Part shown: one piece after another, positions 16,669 through 24,847 of the stretch | Numbering within the stretch: position 1 is the first letter of the stretch | Layout: every line of letters starts with the position of its first letter | DNA from: Bryobacteraceae bacterium | GTDB lineage: Bacteria; Acidobacteriota; Terriglobia; Bryobacterales; Bryobacteraceae | DNA: 64,000 nt | NCBI GenBank assembly: GCA_947458745.1 | Contig: CANGYQ010000013.1 | Coordinates: 62,001-126,000 of the forward strand | Reading direction: 5' to 3' | Notes under the pieces: generated by a model | What the model was told of the DNA's origin: nothing | Database searches by the model: none | What the model saw: only the letters and a program-made list of their open reading frames with translations | Translations under genes and position numbers: made by a program

Positions 16669-18204
16669 CTACTTCGGCAGCGACTTCGAGATAAACTCGC
16701 CGATCTCGCGCGACACCCGCTCCAGCGACGGCTTGTGGATGTAGAACATGTGCCCGCTCTCAAAGTAGCTCCGCGTGATGGAGTTCTGGTAGGTCTTGGG
16801 CAGGCCCATGTGCGACAGCGTGTATTCGGCGGCGAAGTAGGGAGTGGCCAAATCGTAGTAGCCAAAGCCGACGTAGAGCTTCATGTAGGGGTTCTTGGCG
16901 AACGCCTGGCGTAGCGCGTCGCTTGTGTCGGCATACTGATTCTGGCCGCCGGCGCCATAATCCCAGGGTCCAATGCCGCCGCCCAGAATGTAGTACTGCA
17001 AGTCGGACTTGTAGTTCAACGCGGTGCGGACATAATCGACAAACAGCGCCGTGTAGGGCGCCCGGATCGCGGTCATCGACGGATCAAACTGCGGCGTTTC
17101 CGCACCGTTCAAGCCTTCGACGCCGTCCAGCCGTCCATCGAGACGCCCGACAGTGTGGCCGTCCGAGCGGCGGAGCTCCTTGGTGAAGCGCTGGATCTCG
17201 ATCCGCAGGTCGTTCTGGTCGATGTAAGCGCGGTCCAGGCCAGTCAGCCGGTGCAGCTTATCGATGGCCGCCTTGCGTTCAGCCTCCGTCAGCCGGTCAC
17301 CCTTGGCCAGCACCGCCGGATACTCGTTCTGCGCGTACTCCTCTGATTCCTTCAACGCCTTCCGCAAGTCGGCCTTCTGCAACTCCGGCGGCAGCTTCTT
17401 GTGATACCAGGCGATGGCCGTGTAGGTCGGCAGAAACAGTTGGTTCGGCAGGTCATTGCCCTTGTTGAAGCGGGCCGTCTGGAAGTTGAGGATGGTCGAG
17501 ATCAACATCACGCCATTGAAGGCGACGCCGCGCTCCACCAGATAGCCGGCAATGCCCGCCGCGCGGAAGGTGCCGTAGCTTTCGCCGATCATGTAGAGCG
17601 GCGAAGCCCAGCGATCATAACGGGTCAGGTAGAGGCGGATAAACTCGCCCACGCTCGCAATGTCGCCCTGGACGCCAAAGAACTTCCGGCCCAGTTCAGC
17701 GGTGGCGGCGCGGCTGTAGCCTGTGCCGACCGGGTCAATAAAGACCAGGTCGGCATACTGCAGGAAGGTGTGAGGATTGTCTTCCAGGACAAACGGCGGA
17801 GGTGGATAGGCCCCATCATCCATCATGCGGACCCGCTTGGGGCCGATCATACCCAGATGCATCCAGACACTGGAAGAACCGGGGCCGCCGTTGAAGGAGA
17901 TCAGCAGCGGGCGCTTGCCCTTGGCCTGGTCCGAATTCAAGGTATGGGCGACAAAGAACATGTGCGCTTCCACCGCATCGGTCTGCTCATTGACAATCGG
18001 CAACCGGCCAGTGGTGACGGTGTAGTTGAGCGTCTTCCCCCCGGCGACGATGGAGTGTCGCGTTGAGACCGGGTCAGGCTCCGGCTTGCCAGATGACGTA
18101 ACGGAGCTGGCTGCGGCTACTGCGGGCTTCGCGCCAGACGCGATAGGCGGCTGTTGTGCGGACAGCCCGGTGATCCAGCAAAGTGCGAGCGCAAGGCGAA
18201 GCAT
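16669..18204 (-). CDS. Secreted serine carboxypeptidase-like peptidase (S10)
   Basis: 511 residues from ATG 18204 (a GTG at 18222 would add six). A signal peptide ends near G-L-S-A-Q. The S10 fold is marked by F-N-G-G-P-G-S-S-S-V-W at the oxyanion region, nucleophile G-E-S-Y-G-T, the acid in G-Y-Y-D-L-A-T-P and the catalytic His in E-S-G-H-M-F-Y. All triad residues are present, so it should be active. Eukaryotic relatives remove C-terminal residues. In Acidobacteriota such proteins are common, exported and poorly studied. The gene is 27 bp downstream of gluQ on the same strand. Confidence 0.9.
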   Translation of the reverse strand: MLRLALALCWITGLSAQQPPIASGAKPAVAAASSVTSSGKPEPDPVSTRHSIVAGGKTLNYTVTTGRLPIVNEQTDAVEAHMFFVAHTLNSDQAKGKRPLLISFNGGPGSSSVWMHLGMIGPKRVRMMDDGAYPPPPFVLEDNPHTFLQYADLVFIDPVGTGYSRAATAELGRKFFGVQGDIASVGEFIRLYLTRYDRWASPLYMIGESYGTFRAAGIAGYLVERGVAFNGVMLISTILNFQTARFNKGNDLPNQLFLPTYTAIAWYHKKLPPELQKADLRKALKESEEYAQNEYPAVLAKGDRLTEAERKAAIDKLHRLTGLDRAYIDQNDLRIEIQRFTKELRRSDGHTVGRLDGRLDGVEGLNGAETPQFDPSMTAIRAPYTALFVDYVRTALNYKSDLQYYILGGGIGPWDYGAGGQNQYADTSDALRQAFAKNPYMKLYVGFGYYDLATPYFAAEYTLSHMGLPKTYQNSITRSYFESGHMFYIHKPSLERVSREIGEFISKSLPK

Positions 18205-18231
18205 TCCCTCATGATAAGCCACCGCATACGC

Positions 18232-19023
18232 TCAACCGGGGCCGGCCACCGCCCCCTCAATCCGGCGCGTGTCCCAATGCGAGACCGCCCATTCCAGCGG
18301 GCTGGCTTCCGGCGGTGGCGGGTGCCCCAGCAGGCTCAAGGCCCGCCGCAGGGTCGCTTCATCACCGGGCACGATGGCCGGAGCACGGGTCTGCTTGGAG
18401 AGTTTGTCGCCCCGCTCATCGGTGACCACCGGTACATGCAGGTAGCGCGGTGCCGGAAACCCGAGCAGCCGCTGCAGGTGCATCTGGCGGGGCGTCGAGT
18501 CCAGGAGATCGGCACCCCGGACAACATCGGTGACGCCCTGGGCCGCATCGTCCACCACCACGGCCAACTGATAGGCAAACAAGCCATCCGCCCGCTTCAC
18601 CACAAACGGCTCACCGTCCTGCCAGCGCACCTTCACACAGCGCGCCGCCCGACCGACCGGCAATCCGCTGGCACAGTGGCAAACGGAATCCTGGCGCGTG
18701 CACGCGCAGCCGAAAGCGGCCTCACCCAATTGGGACAAGGCCTCCTGATAGAGCACCGTCCGCTGGCTTTGGTAAACCACTTCACCATCCCAGTGGAGCC
18801 CGTAGGCTTCGAGCGTGCTCAAGATCGCATCAGCGGCCCCGGGCACAGTGCGCGGCGTATCCACATCCTCGATCCGCACCAGCCATCGGCCGCCCTGAGA
18901 CCGGACATCAACAAAGCTGGCCACGGCTGCCACCAGTGAGCCCAAATGCAGCGGACCGGTCGGCGATGGAGCAAAGCGACCGGTCCGGTGTCCGGGTTGA
19001 TGAAGGCTAGCCGTCGAAACCAC
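18232..19023 (-). CDS. gluQ: Glutamyl-Q tRNA(Asp) synthetase
   Basis: 263 residues from GTG 19023. This is a glutamyl-tRNA synthetase catalytic core without the anticodon-binding domain, the hallmark of GluQ (YadB). Motifs: [14 protein letters not shown] (HIGH equivalent, residues 16-29), I-E-D-V-D-T-P-R, the zinc region G-C-A-C-T-R with C-H-C-A-S shortly after, and D-K-L-S-K-Q as the KMSKS equivalent. GluQ attaches glutamate to queuosine at position 34 of tRNA-Asp. The zinc segment has one more Cys than the E. coli protein. A GGGGA ribosome site precedes the start. Confidence 0.93.
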   Translation of the reverse strand: MVSTASLHQPGHRTGRFAPSPTGPLHLGSLVAAVASFVDVRSQGGRWLVRIEDVDTPRTVPGAADAILSTLEAYGLHWDGEVVYQSQRTVLYQEALSQLGEAAFGCACTRQDSVCHCASGLPVGRAARCVKVRWQDGEPFVVKRADGLFAYQLAVVVDDAAQGVTDVVRGADLLDSTPRQMHLQRLLGFPAPRYLHVPVVTDERGDKLSKQTRAPAIVPGDEATLRRALSLLGHPPPPEASPLEWAVSHWDTRRIEGAVAGPG

Positions 19024-19061
19024 GTCCCCGCTATTGTTTCAGGCTCGCGGCGGCGATGCCA

Positions 19062-19571
19062 TCAACGGCTGGGAATGTCAGCGGGATCGACACCCTTGGT
19101 GTCGCCAAACGTGGCAAACCGCATATAGGCGATCAGGTCCGCCAACTGGTCCCTCGTCAAGCCGCGAGATTCCGGAGGGTGCTTCCAGTCGCCGTTGTCC
19201 TGCGTCTTGCGAATCTCCGCCGCCGTTAGGGTGCGCTTGGCCGGAGGATTGACGCTCAAATCAAAGTACTCGTCCTGGCCCGCTTTCATCGCGGGGAACG
19301 ACTTACTCTTCACGGGCGTGATCTCCACCACCGCCTGCGTGCGAGTCGCTAGAATTGCCATCACCACAGCCCGTGGATGGAGCCTGGAGATCGTATTCAG
19401 ATCCGGCCCCACGGCCGTTCCCTTGCCACCCAACTGATGGCACGTCGTGCAGGAGTAACCGGAGGTGCTCTTCAAGGCGAACAGTGCTTCGCCCCGCTTT
19501 GCTTGCTCCGGTGGGTCGGCCGCGAAGCCGAGTGTACAGGTAAGAATGACTACTGGAAGGTACCGCTTCAT
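19062..19571 (-). CDS. Periplasmic c-type cytochrome
   Basis: 169 residues: signal peptide (first 18, ending G-F-A-A), then one haem-binding C-T-T-C-H at about residues 41-45, followed by G-K-G-T-A-V-G-P-D-L. This is the fold of small cytochromes fused to heme-lyase-exported dehydrogenase partners. The end (L-I-A-Y-M-R) may bring the axial Met. A GGAGG site is 10 bp upstream. The 105-bp gap to the DUF1080 gene is AT-rich and contains TATATT with an upstream TGGAAC 17 bp away, a possible promoter for this gene. It would carry electrons from a periplasmic dehydrogenase, perhaps a sugar dehydrogenase, given the DUF1080 gene upstream. Confidence 0.9.
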   Translation of the reverse strand: MKRYLPVVILTCTLGFAADPPEQAKRGEALFALKSTSGYSCTTCHQLGGKGTAVGPDLNTISRLHPRAVVMAILATRTQAVVEITPVKSKSFPAMKAGQDEYFDLSVNPPAKRTLTAAEIRKTQDNGDWKHPPESRGLTRDQLADLIAYMRFATFGDTKGVDPADIPSR

Positions 19572-19677
19572 TCCGTTGCGCCCTCCACGCGCAATTAGAA
19601 TATACTCCCTTTTTCCGAGCGGTTCCAGTATTTCAAGAAAGTATTTGCAGCTGCTCCATAGCGGACAAGATAACTCC

Positions 19678-20400
19678 TCAATTCAATACCGGAGCTACTT
19701 GGTCAGCATTAGTGATACCCGCCGGGAACTCCATGATCTTGATATTGCGGAAGTGGATCTTGGCTCCCTCGGATTCCAGGCATAGATACCCCTTCTTCTG
19801 CGTCGAACGGCTAATCCCGTTGACAAACTTGCCGTTGACGGAAAGTTTAATCACGCCATCCACCGCCACGACATCATAGATATTCCATTCGCCGCGGCCT
19901 TTGCAGCGGTTTTCAGCCGACATGCTGCGCTCCCCGCGGGCCAGGTCCGGAATGGTCTTCACGCCGCCCACACCAAACAGTTCGCCATGCACGTAGGCGA
20001 TGGGCGGCAGCACGCCGTCCTTGATGTGCAGTTTGGGCCAGTCCAGCTCCAGCATTTGCACTTCGACGCCATTGGGTAGCCGGTTCTTCTCACCGGGACG
20101 GGCATCGCTCCACACAAACACGCCGGAGTTGCCGCCGGGTTCGGTGTGCATCCATTCGATATGGAGCACGAAGTTCTCATACTGCCGGTCACTCCGCATG
20201 ACGCCGATCGGGTGGCCGGTGCAGATCAATTCACCGTTCTCCACCCGCCACGTATCGGCGTCCGTGTTGACGTTCACCCAACCGGAGAGGTCCCGGCCAT
20301 TGAACAGGTCACGGAAAGCGGGCACGGGATCACTGGCAGCGTTCAGACTGACCAGCACCAGGACGGGCAGCGGGGAGAACCAAGCGAGAAAGCGTTTCAT
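19678..20400 (-). CDS. DUF1080 (3-keto-disaccharide hydrolase-type) secreted protein
   Basis: 240 residues from ATG 20400; the in-frame upstream part overlaps the CPBP gene in another frame and is not coding. After a signal peptide (ending N-A-A-S) the single domain has the DUF1080 landmarks: [38 protein letters not shown], and the closing I-H-F-R-N-I-K-I. This is a concanavalin-like jelly roll, listed in Pfam as 3-keto-disaccharide hydrolase. It probably cuts oxidised (3-keto) glycosides in the periplasm, in step with a Gfo/Idh or FAD dehydrogenase and a cytochrome; the cytochrome gene follows at once. Confidence 0.92.
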   Translation of the reverse strand: MKRFLAWFSPLPVLVLVSLNAASDPVPAFRDLFNGRDLSGWVNVNTDADTWRVENGELICTGHPIGVMRSDRQYENFVLHIEWMHTEPGGNSGVFVWSDARPGEKNRLPNGVEVQMLELDWPKLHIKDGVLPPIAYVHGELFGVGGVKTIPDLARGERSMSAENRCKGRGEWNIYDVVAVDGVIKLSVNGKFVNGISRSTQKKGYLCLESEGAKIHFRNIKIMEFPAGITNADQVAPVLN

Positions 20401-20438
20401 AAGGGAGCTGTGAGAGATCGTACCGCAGCGCTGGACCC

Positions 20439-20933
20439 TTAAGCTCGGCCAAACAGCAAAACCGCCCACACCGGACCGTTGTCCTGGATCCAGCTCCAGG
20501 CCAGATGCGCCGCGAAGGAGCACCAGACCGTCCCGGAGCCGGAGCGGAGCTTGGCCAGAATCCAGCCACCCACCAGCGGACCCGTCATCGCCGCGCCAAT
20601 GGACCAACCCGTCACCACCGCATAGGCCGCAAATGCCAACGAAGTGCTCACCTCCGCCATCGCGGTCCCCCAGCGCTTCTCCATCCAGCCGAACAGGGGC
20701 CCACGGAAGGCGAGCTCTTCCAAGGCGATCAGCCAGCTCAACTGGACCATGCTCCGCCACAACACCGAGGCCGGCCGCAGCTCAGCTTCGGTCCACTGCC
20801 AACCCAGCAGCAGATGTCCCAGCCCAGCCGCCAGCAGTGAGAGACCCGCACCGGTGGCCAGACCAAAGCCAAACGACCGGGCCCGTTCGCCCACCGTCAG
20901 TGAGACGCCGGCGTCAGTTTCCCCCGGCGTCAC
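20439..20933 (-). CDS. CPBP-family intramembrane metalloprotease
   Basis: 164 residues from GTG 20933, whose GTG shares bases with the TGA of the NUDIX gene (GTGA overlap). An earlier start at 21011 would run inside that gene. Four to five membrane helices carry the CPBP (Abi/Rce1) motifs: [11 protein letters not shown] with paired glutamates and Arg, and A-H-L-A-W near the end as the second zinc-binding His site. The middle His motif (F-x-x-x-H) is weak. Such proteins cut or process prenylated or membrane-anchored peptides, or serve in bacteriocin immunity. Its translation is coupled to the NUDIX hydrolase. Confidence 0.82.
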   Translation of the reverse strand: MTPGETDAGVSLTVGERARSFGFGLATGAGLSLLAAGLGHLLLGWQWTEAELRPASVLWRSMVQLSWLIALEELAFRGPLFGWMEKRWGTAMAEVSTSLAFAAYAVVTGWSIGAAMTGPLVGGWILAKLRSGSGTVWCSFAAHLAWSWIQDNGPVWAVLLFGRA

Positions 20934-21475
20934 CAGCCCCACAGCGCCCGCAAGGCACTGCGGCGGATGCTGCTGGGGAGATCGTAGTCGCCAAACGCCG
21001 TGATCGGGCACCAGGCAACATCCCGCGTCTCCTCTGAGCCTTGCAGCTTCTCCGACCGGGCCATGAAGCTGAAGACCAGATCGTGATGCAGGTGATACGG
21101 CTCCCGGCCCTTGGGCGGAATACCGTGGACGTCAATGCCCACCAACTGCGACTCGGCGGGCACCAGATCAACGCCGGTCTCCTCCACCGCCTCGCGCCGG
21201 GCCGTCGCGGCGACATCGAGATCGCTGCTTTCGACATGACCGCCAGGCAGCAGCCACCGGTCCAGCCGCCGGTGATGAACCAGCAGGATCTTCTGTTTGG
21301 AAGGGTTCAGCACCACCGCCGTGCCCGTAATGTGGCCGGGCGTGAAATGATCGCGGGAGAACGGTGTGGGCGCGCATTGCAGCAGCATCAGCACCAGTTC
21401 CTTGCTCTTCATGGCGGCTTCATCACCGTCATCCACAAACCGCTCCACCCGCTGCGCTATGTCAGACGCTTTCAT
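20930..21475 (-). CDS. NUDIX hydrolase
   Basis: 181 residues. The Nudix box lies at about residues 86-111 (G-G-H-V-E-S-S-D, then A-R-R-E-A-V-E-E-T-G-V-D-L). The R-E-x-x-E-E-x-G half is perfect. The spacing to the first glycine is one residue longer than in the classic G-x5-E-x7-R-E pattern, with D in place of the first E. The N-terminal 60 residues form a helical lead with R-V-E-R-F-V-D-D-G-D-E-A. These enzymes split nucleoside diphosphates linked to another group; the substrate is unknown. The gene is coupled to the CPBP protease through GTGA. Confidence 0.88.
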   Translation of the reverse strand: MKASDIAQRVERFVDDGDEAAMKSKELVLMLLQCAPTPFSRDHFTPGHITGTAVVLNPSKQKILLVHHRRLDRWLLPGGHVESSDLDVAATARREAVEETGVDLVPAESQLVGIDVHGIPPKGREPYHLHHDLVFSFMARSEKLQGSEETRDVAWCPITAFGDYDLPSSIRRSALRALWGW

Positions 21476-21575
21476 CAGAAGTCAGTTTAGCGGACCCGGT
21501 GAATCAGCCGGAAATGGAAAAGGGCGCCCGGACCGCGCATAGGCCCGAACGCCCCTGTTTCCTGGCTCGAAAGAT

Positions 21576-22472
21576 CTAGAACAGCTCCGGAGCCGTACCC
21601 ACCTTGCGCTCGATCAGCCGGATGTTCGCACCGGCGGGGGACTCTTCCAGCTTGTAGTCGCCGGGCACTTCAAACAGGCTGCGCGGCTGTTCGCCACGGC
21701 GGACGTTCGTCGTGCGGTTGCTGGAATCACCGAAGCGCGGGTCGGTGCGCTTGGAGTAGATGGTGGTCTTCAGTTCATCCGAGACCCAGCTCTCGAACAC
21801 CGAGTTGATCGGGCGGTCATTGCCGATCTTGCCCGCCGGGATGCTGACGGTGCGGCGGGTGCCGGTGACGGCCACGCCTTCCATCGTCTGCTTGCCCAAC
21901 TGCTCCACGGTGCCCGACTCTTCCGCGCCCGGCCCGGCCATGACGCGCTGCGTCACCAACACGGTCTTCTTGCCGTCAGTGGGAGCACCGGTCATCACAC
22001 GCATGGTGCTGGCCCCCATCGCGCCCTCGGGCATCTTGGGCAGCGCCATCTTGTGGGCGGTCTTGGCCTTCGGGTTCAACATGTAGTGCACGGAGGCGAC
22101 GGGGTCGTCAATCATGATCACGTCGCCATTGATCTCGCGGCGCGTGCGGCCTTCGGAATCGCGGTAGAAGTTCTGCGTGGACTTGTTGACGATGCGGTTG
22201 CCATCGCCCAGCACCTGCGTATCTTCCGAGATGATCTCGGCCGAATACGGCGCGCCTTTCACCGGCCCCAGGGGACCCATCATCTCCGTGCGCAGCATGC
22301 CGATCGGCTCCGCGCCCGGCATCCCGGCGATGGCCGGCATGGCGCTGCGGAACATGATCACGTCCTCCTTGGGGCCATGGCCCGGCCCGTCCAGGCGGAC
22401 TTCAAACTTCTTCACTTCGGGCGCTTGCCCAAAAACCGCCGCCGCAGCGGCCAAACACACGAATAGCTTCAT
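21576..22472 (-). CDS. Secreted protein of unknown function in sigma-factor operon
   Basis: 298 residues from ATG 22472 with GGAG 8 bp upstream. A signal peptide (M-K-L-F-V-C-L-A-A-A-A-A-V-F-G-Q) leads to an all-beta, Met-rich mature protein that I do not recognise. Internal repeats such as E-G-R-T-R-R-E-I-N-G-D-V-I-M-I-D-D and a later P-R-F-G-D-S-S-N-R-T suggest an outer-membrane-associated lipoprotein-localisation-like or MucB/RseB-like shape, but this is a guess. It follows the sigma and anti-sigma genes on the same strand (38 bp gap), so it may sense or respond to the signal the system monitors. Confidence 0.72.
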   Translation of the reverse strand: MKLFVCLAAAAAVFGQAPEVKKFEVRLDGPGHGPKEDVIMFRSAMPAIAGMPGAEPIGMLRTEMMGPLGPVKGAPYSAEIISEDTQVLGDGNRIVNKSTQNFYRDSEGRTRREINGDVIMIDDPVASVHYMLNPKAKTAHKMALPKMPEGAMGASTMRVMTGAPTDGKKTVLVTQRVMAGPGAEESGTVEQLGKQTMEGVAVTGTRRTVSIPAGKIGNDRPINSVFESWVSDELKTTIYSKRTDPRFGDSSNRTTNVRRGEQPRSLFEVPGDYKLEESPAGANIRLIERKVGTAPELF

Positions 22473-22510
22473 CGGTATCTCCAATTTGATCTTCCACTTA
22501 TTGACTGAAG

Positions 22511-22975
22511 TTACTGGAGCGTGCTGACGAATCGGATCGCCCGCGCCGTTCCCTCATTGCCCAACAAAACTTCGGCCTCCACGCGATCGGCCAGCAGTTC
22601 CGGATTCACTGGAAGGCCAAACTTCCGCATCGTGGCGCGGGGTACGCGCACCCGCATCACCGCGCCACGAGGCGTCATGCCCACGGCACCGGCATCCAGC
22701 GCATAGAAGTCCGTGTAGACCTCATTCACCACCGCCGCCGCGGGGGCTGCGGGCTCGCTCAACCGGCTGGGCGGCTGCGGTGCAAAAAACACTAGCGCCG
22801 CGGCGGCAGCGGCCACCGCCAGCCCGGGCCACCACCGGAACCAACCCGGAGAGGATGCCGCCCGCTCGACCAACCGGGACTGTTCGCGATAGAGCAGCCG
22901 CAGCCGCTCTTCCATCTCCGGCGGGCAACCCGGCGTCGCCCGGCCCAGTTCCTTGATCAGCTCCTGCGGGGTCAT
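22511..22975 (-). CDS. Anti-sigma-factor-like membrane protein
   Basis: 154 residues. The N-terminal cytosolic part (about 1-44, charged, with [12 protein letters not shown]) is followed by one membrane helix (about 46-65, starting [10 protein letters not shown]) and a periplasmic domain of about 85 residues. Its ATG at 22975 overlaps the sigma stop codon as ATGA when the sigma gene is read in its downstream frame. That context and topology match the single-pass anti-sigma factors that hold ECF sigma factors. The zinc H-x3-C-x2-C motif of ZAS anti-sigmas is absent. Function inferred from position. Confidence 0.7.
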   Translation of the reverse strand: MTPQELIKELGRATPGCPPEMEERLRLLYREQSRLVERAASSPGWFRWWPGLAVAAAAAALVFFAPQPPSRLSEPAAPAAAVVNEVYTDFYALDAGAVGMTPRGAVMRVRVPRATMRKFGLPVNPELLADRVEAEVLLGNEGTARAIRFVSTLQ

Positions 22976-23464
22976 ACCAGTCTTTTCTCCGCGAACCGGG
23001 TCCGCAACCGTTCAGCCAACATCTGCCTCCCACGATTCAACCGGGACCGCACCGTGCCCACTGGACACTTCAAAATGCGCGCCGCTTCGCCGTAGCTCAT
23101 CTCTTCCATGTCGCAAAGCAGCACGGCTTCCCGGTAAGCCTTCCGGCAATTGGCTCACCGCGGTGCGCACCGCCTCTTCCCGCTCCGCCTGTGCCAGATC
23201 GTCCAGCGCCGCCGGAGCGATCGGGATCTCGTCACTCAATTCCAACGCCGGAGTTTCTTCCCAGCCGCGATGCACCAGATTGCGCGCGATGCCGAATAAG
23301 TACGCCCGCTCGTCCGCCATGCCGGACTTTCGGAGCAGCGTCACAAAGGACTCCTGCACCACTTCTTCGGCCGTGTGTGGGTTTCCGGTCATGTGATACA
23401 CGAATCGGTAGAGCCCGCGTTGATGCTGGCGGTACAGCGCAATGAACGCATGCTCGTCCCTCAA
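22972..23464 (-). pseudogene. ECF sigma factor with a single-base frameshift
   Basis: Two frames encode one ECF (sigma-70 family) factor. From TTG 23464, 108 codons give region 2 (F-I-A-L-Y-R-Q-H-Q-R-G-L-Y-R-F-V-Y, A-E-E-V-V-Q-E-S-F). At GAAGGCT one base (position 23139 or 23140) is extra. If it is skipped, 55 more codons give region 4 ([25 protein letters not shown]) up to TGA 22974-22972, which overlaps the anti-sigma ATG. Without the shift the ORF ends in junk at 23012. Either a real disabling mutation or a sequencing/assembly error; the coupled stop shows the downstream frame is the ancestral one. Confidence 0.9.
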
Positions 23465-23496
23465 GTGAGTAGTCCCGCGGCCGCGCCAAATGGTTC

Positions 23497-23510
23497 CAGA
23501 ATATTTTCTG
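23497..23510. promoter_or_regulatory. Short dyad between divergent sigma and MFS genes
   Basis: CAGAA-TATT-TTCTG forms a 5-bp inverted repeat in the AT-richest part of the 120-bp gap between the sigma gene and the MFS gene at 23585. It is a possible operator for one or both. GGTTCC at 23492-23497 is the complement of GGAACC, the -35 type used by many ECF sigma factors, pointing at the sigma gene. Weak evidence. Confidence 0.25.
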
Positions 23511-23584
23511 ACCACCGCGGCTGGTACCAAACCGGGGCCAGCGCACTTCCGTCGTCACCCGGATTCGTGATACCAATGGAAGCC

Positions 23585-24847
23585 ATGTCAATCTCGCGGG
23601 ACCGCATCTGGCACACCACCCAATGGGGCATCTGGATGCTGGCCATCTCCGTCTTTCTAAATTACGTCGATCGCGGCGCGCTGGGAATTGCGATGCCTCG
23701 GATGAAGACCGAACTCACGCTGAACGCCGAAAATCTCGGCCTCTTGGCGTCCGCCTTTTTCTGGACCTACGCACTGCTGCAAGTACCCGCCGGGTGGCTG
23801 GTGGACCGCTTTGATGTGAAGTGGGTGCTGGGCATCGGCTTCGCCATCTGGACCCTCGCCACCGGCTTAACCGGCTTAGCCACCAGCTTCGCCGGACTAT
23901 TGGGCTTGCGTCTACTGTTGGGCATCGGTGAAAGCGTTGCCTACCCGGCCTACTCCCGCATTATCGCCACACGCTTCCCACCCGAGAAGCGGGGCATGCC
24001 CAATGCATTGATCGATGCGTTCTCCAAGATGGGCCCGGCGTTATCCACTTTGCTGGGCGGCCTGATGGTGGCGCAGTTTGGCTGGCGGTTCTTGTTCATC
24101 GCCATGGGCCTGGGCGGACTGGTGTGGCTGCTTCCGTGGCTGATTTGGCGCTCCAAGGAGCAGCACGATACGCCTCAAGTGGTTGAGGCCAGCATTGGCT
24201 TCCTCACCATCTTGAGCAAGCGCGAATGCTGGGGCACGTTCTTCGGCCTGTTTGCCTTGAACTACGCCTGGTACTTCCTGATCTTCTGGTTCCCGTCCTA
24301 TCTGGTGGACCAGCGCCACTATTCGCAGGAACGGATGGCGGTGATGGGTTCGGTGCCGTTCTGGCTGCTGGGCGCTTCCAGCATGATCACCGGTTGGCTT
24401 TCGGACCGGCTGATCAGCAAAGGGCATTCCGCCACGCTGATCCGCAAGAGCTTCATGTGCGGCGGCCTCTACGGCGTCGCCGTCCTGATGCTGTTTGCCA
24501 CGCATCCTGACCCGACCGTGGCCCTGGGTGTCGTCATGCTGGCCGGTATCTCGATGGGCTTTGCGTCGTCGAACAACTGGGCGATCACGCAAACGCTGGC
24601 CGGACGCCCGGCGGCGGGACGCTGGACCGGCCTCCAGAATGGTTTCGGCAACATGGCGGGCGCGGTGGGTACTTGGCTGACCGGCTTCGTCATCAACAAG
24701 ACCGATTCCTATGTGGTCCCGTTCGCGGTCACTGCCGGCATCCTGGTGGTGGGAACGACGATCTACCTGCTACTGATCCCGCGGGTTGCGCCGATCAACT
24801 GGGGCGCTCAGCAGCCAGAAGCAGCGACTGGCCAAGGGGCAGATTGA
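23585..24847 (+). CDS. MFS transporter, ACS-like (organic acid / hexuronate type)
   Basis: 420 residues from ATG 23585, with GGAAG 5 bp upstream; an ATG at 23576 is an alternative. Twelve membrane segments. The first helix has A-I-S-V-F-L-N-Y-V-D-R-G-A-L-G-I-A-M-P, and the loop 2-3 has W-L-V-D-R-F-D-V-K as in anion:cation symporters for hexuronates, glucarate or phthalate. R-L-L-L-G-I-G-E-S-V-A-Y-P-A follows in helix 4. The substrate is probably a carboxylate. It is divergent from the sigma-factor operon and its 3' end overlaps the convergent methyltransferase by 53 bp. Confidence 0.9.
   Translation: MSISRDRIWHTTQWGIWMLAISVFLNYVDRGALGIAMPRMKTELTLNAENLGLLASAFFWTYALLQVPAGWLVDRFDVKWVLGIGFAIWTLATGLTGLATSFAGLLGLRLLLGIGESVAYPAYSRIIATRFPPEKRGMPNALIDAFSKMGPALSTLLGGLMVAQFGWRFLFIAMGLGGLVWLLPWLIWRSKEQHDTPQVVEASIGFLTILSKRECWGTFFGLFALNYAWYFLIFWFPSYLVDQRHYSQERMAVMGSVPFWLLGASSMITGWLSDRLISKGHSATLIRKSFMCGGLYGVAVLMLFATHPDPTVALGVVMLAGISMGFASSNNWAITQTLAGRPAAGRWTGLQNGFGNMAGAVGTWLTGFVINKTDSYVVPFAVTAGILVVGTTIYLLLIPRVAPINWGAQQPEAATGQGAD

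Noticed and set aside
23012..23141. Tail of the sigma ORF in its original frame
   Set aside because: After the extra base the frame gives a low-complexity tail without region 4, so it is not a true C-terminus.
23125..23150. Programmed frameshift in the sigma gene
   Set aside because: GAAGGCT is not a slippery heptamer and no downstream structure is evident; a plain indel is simpler.
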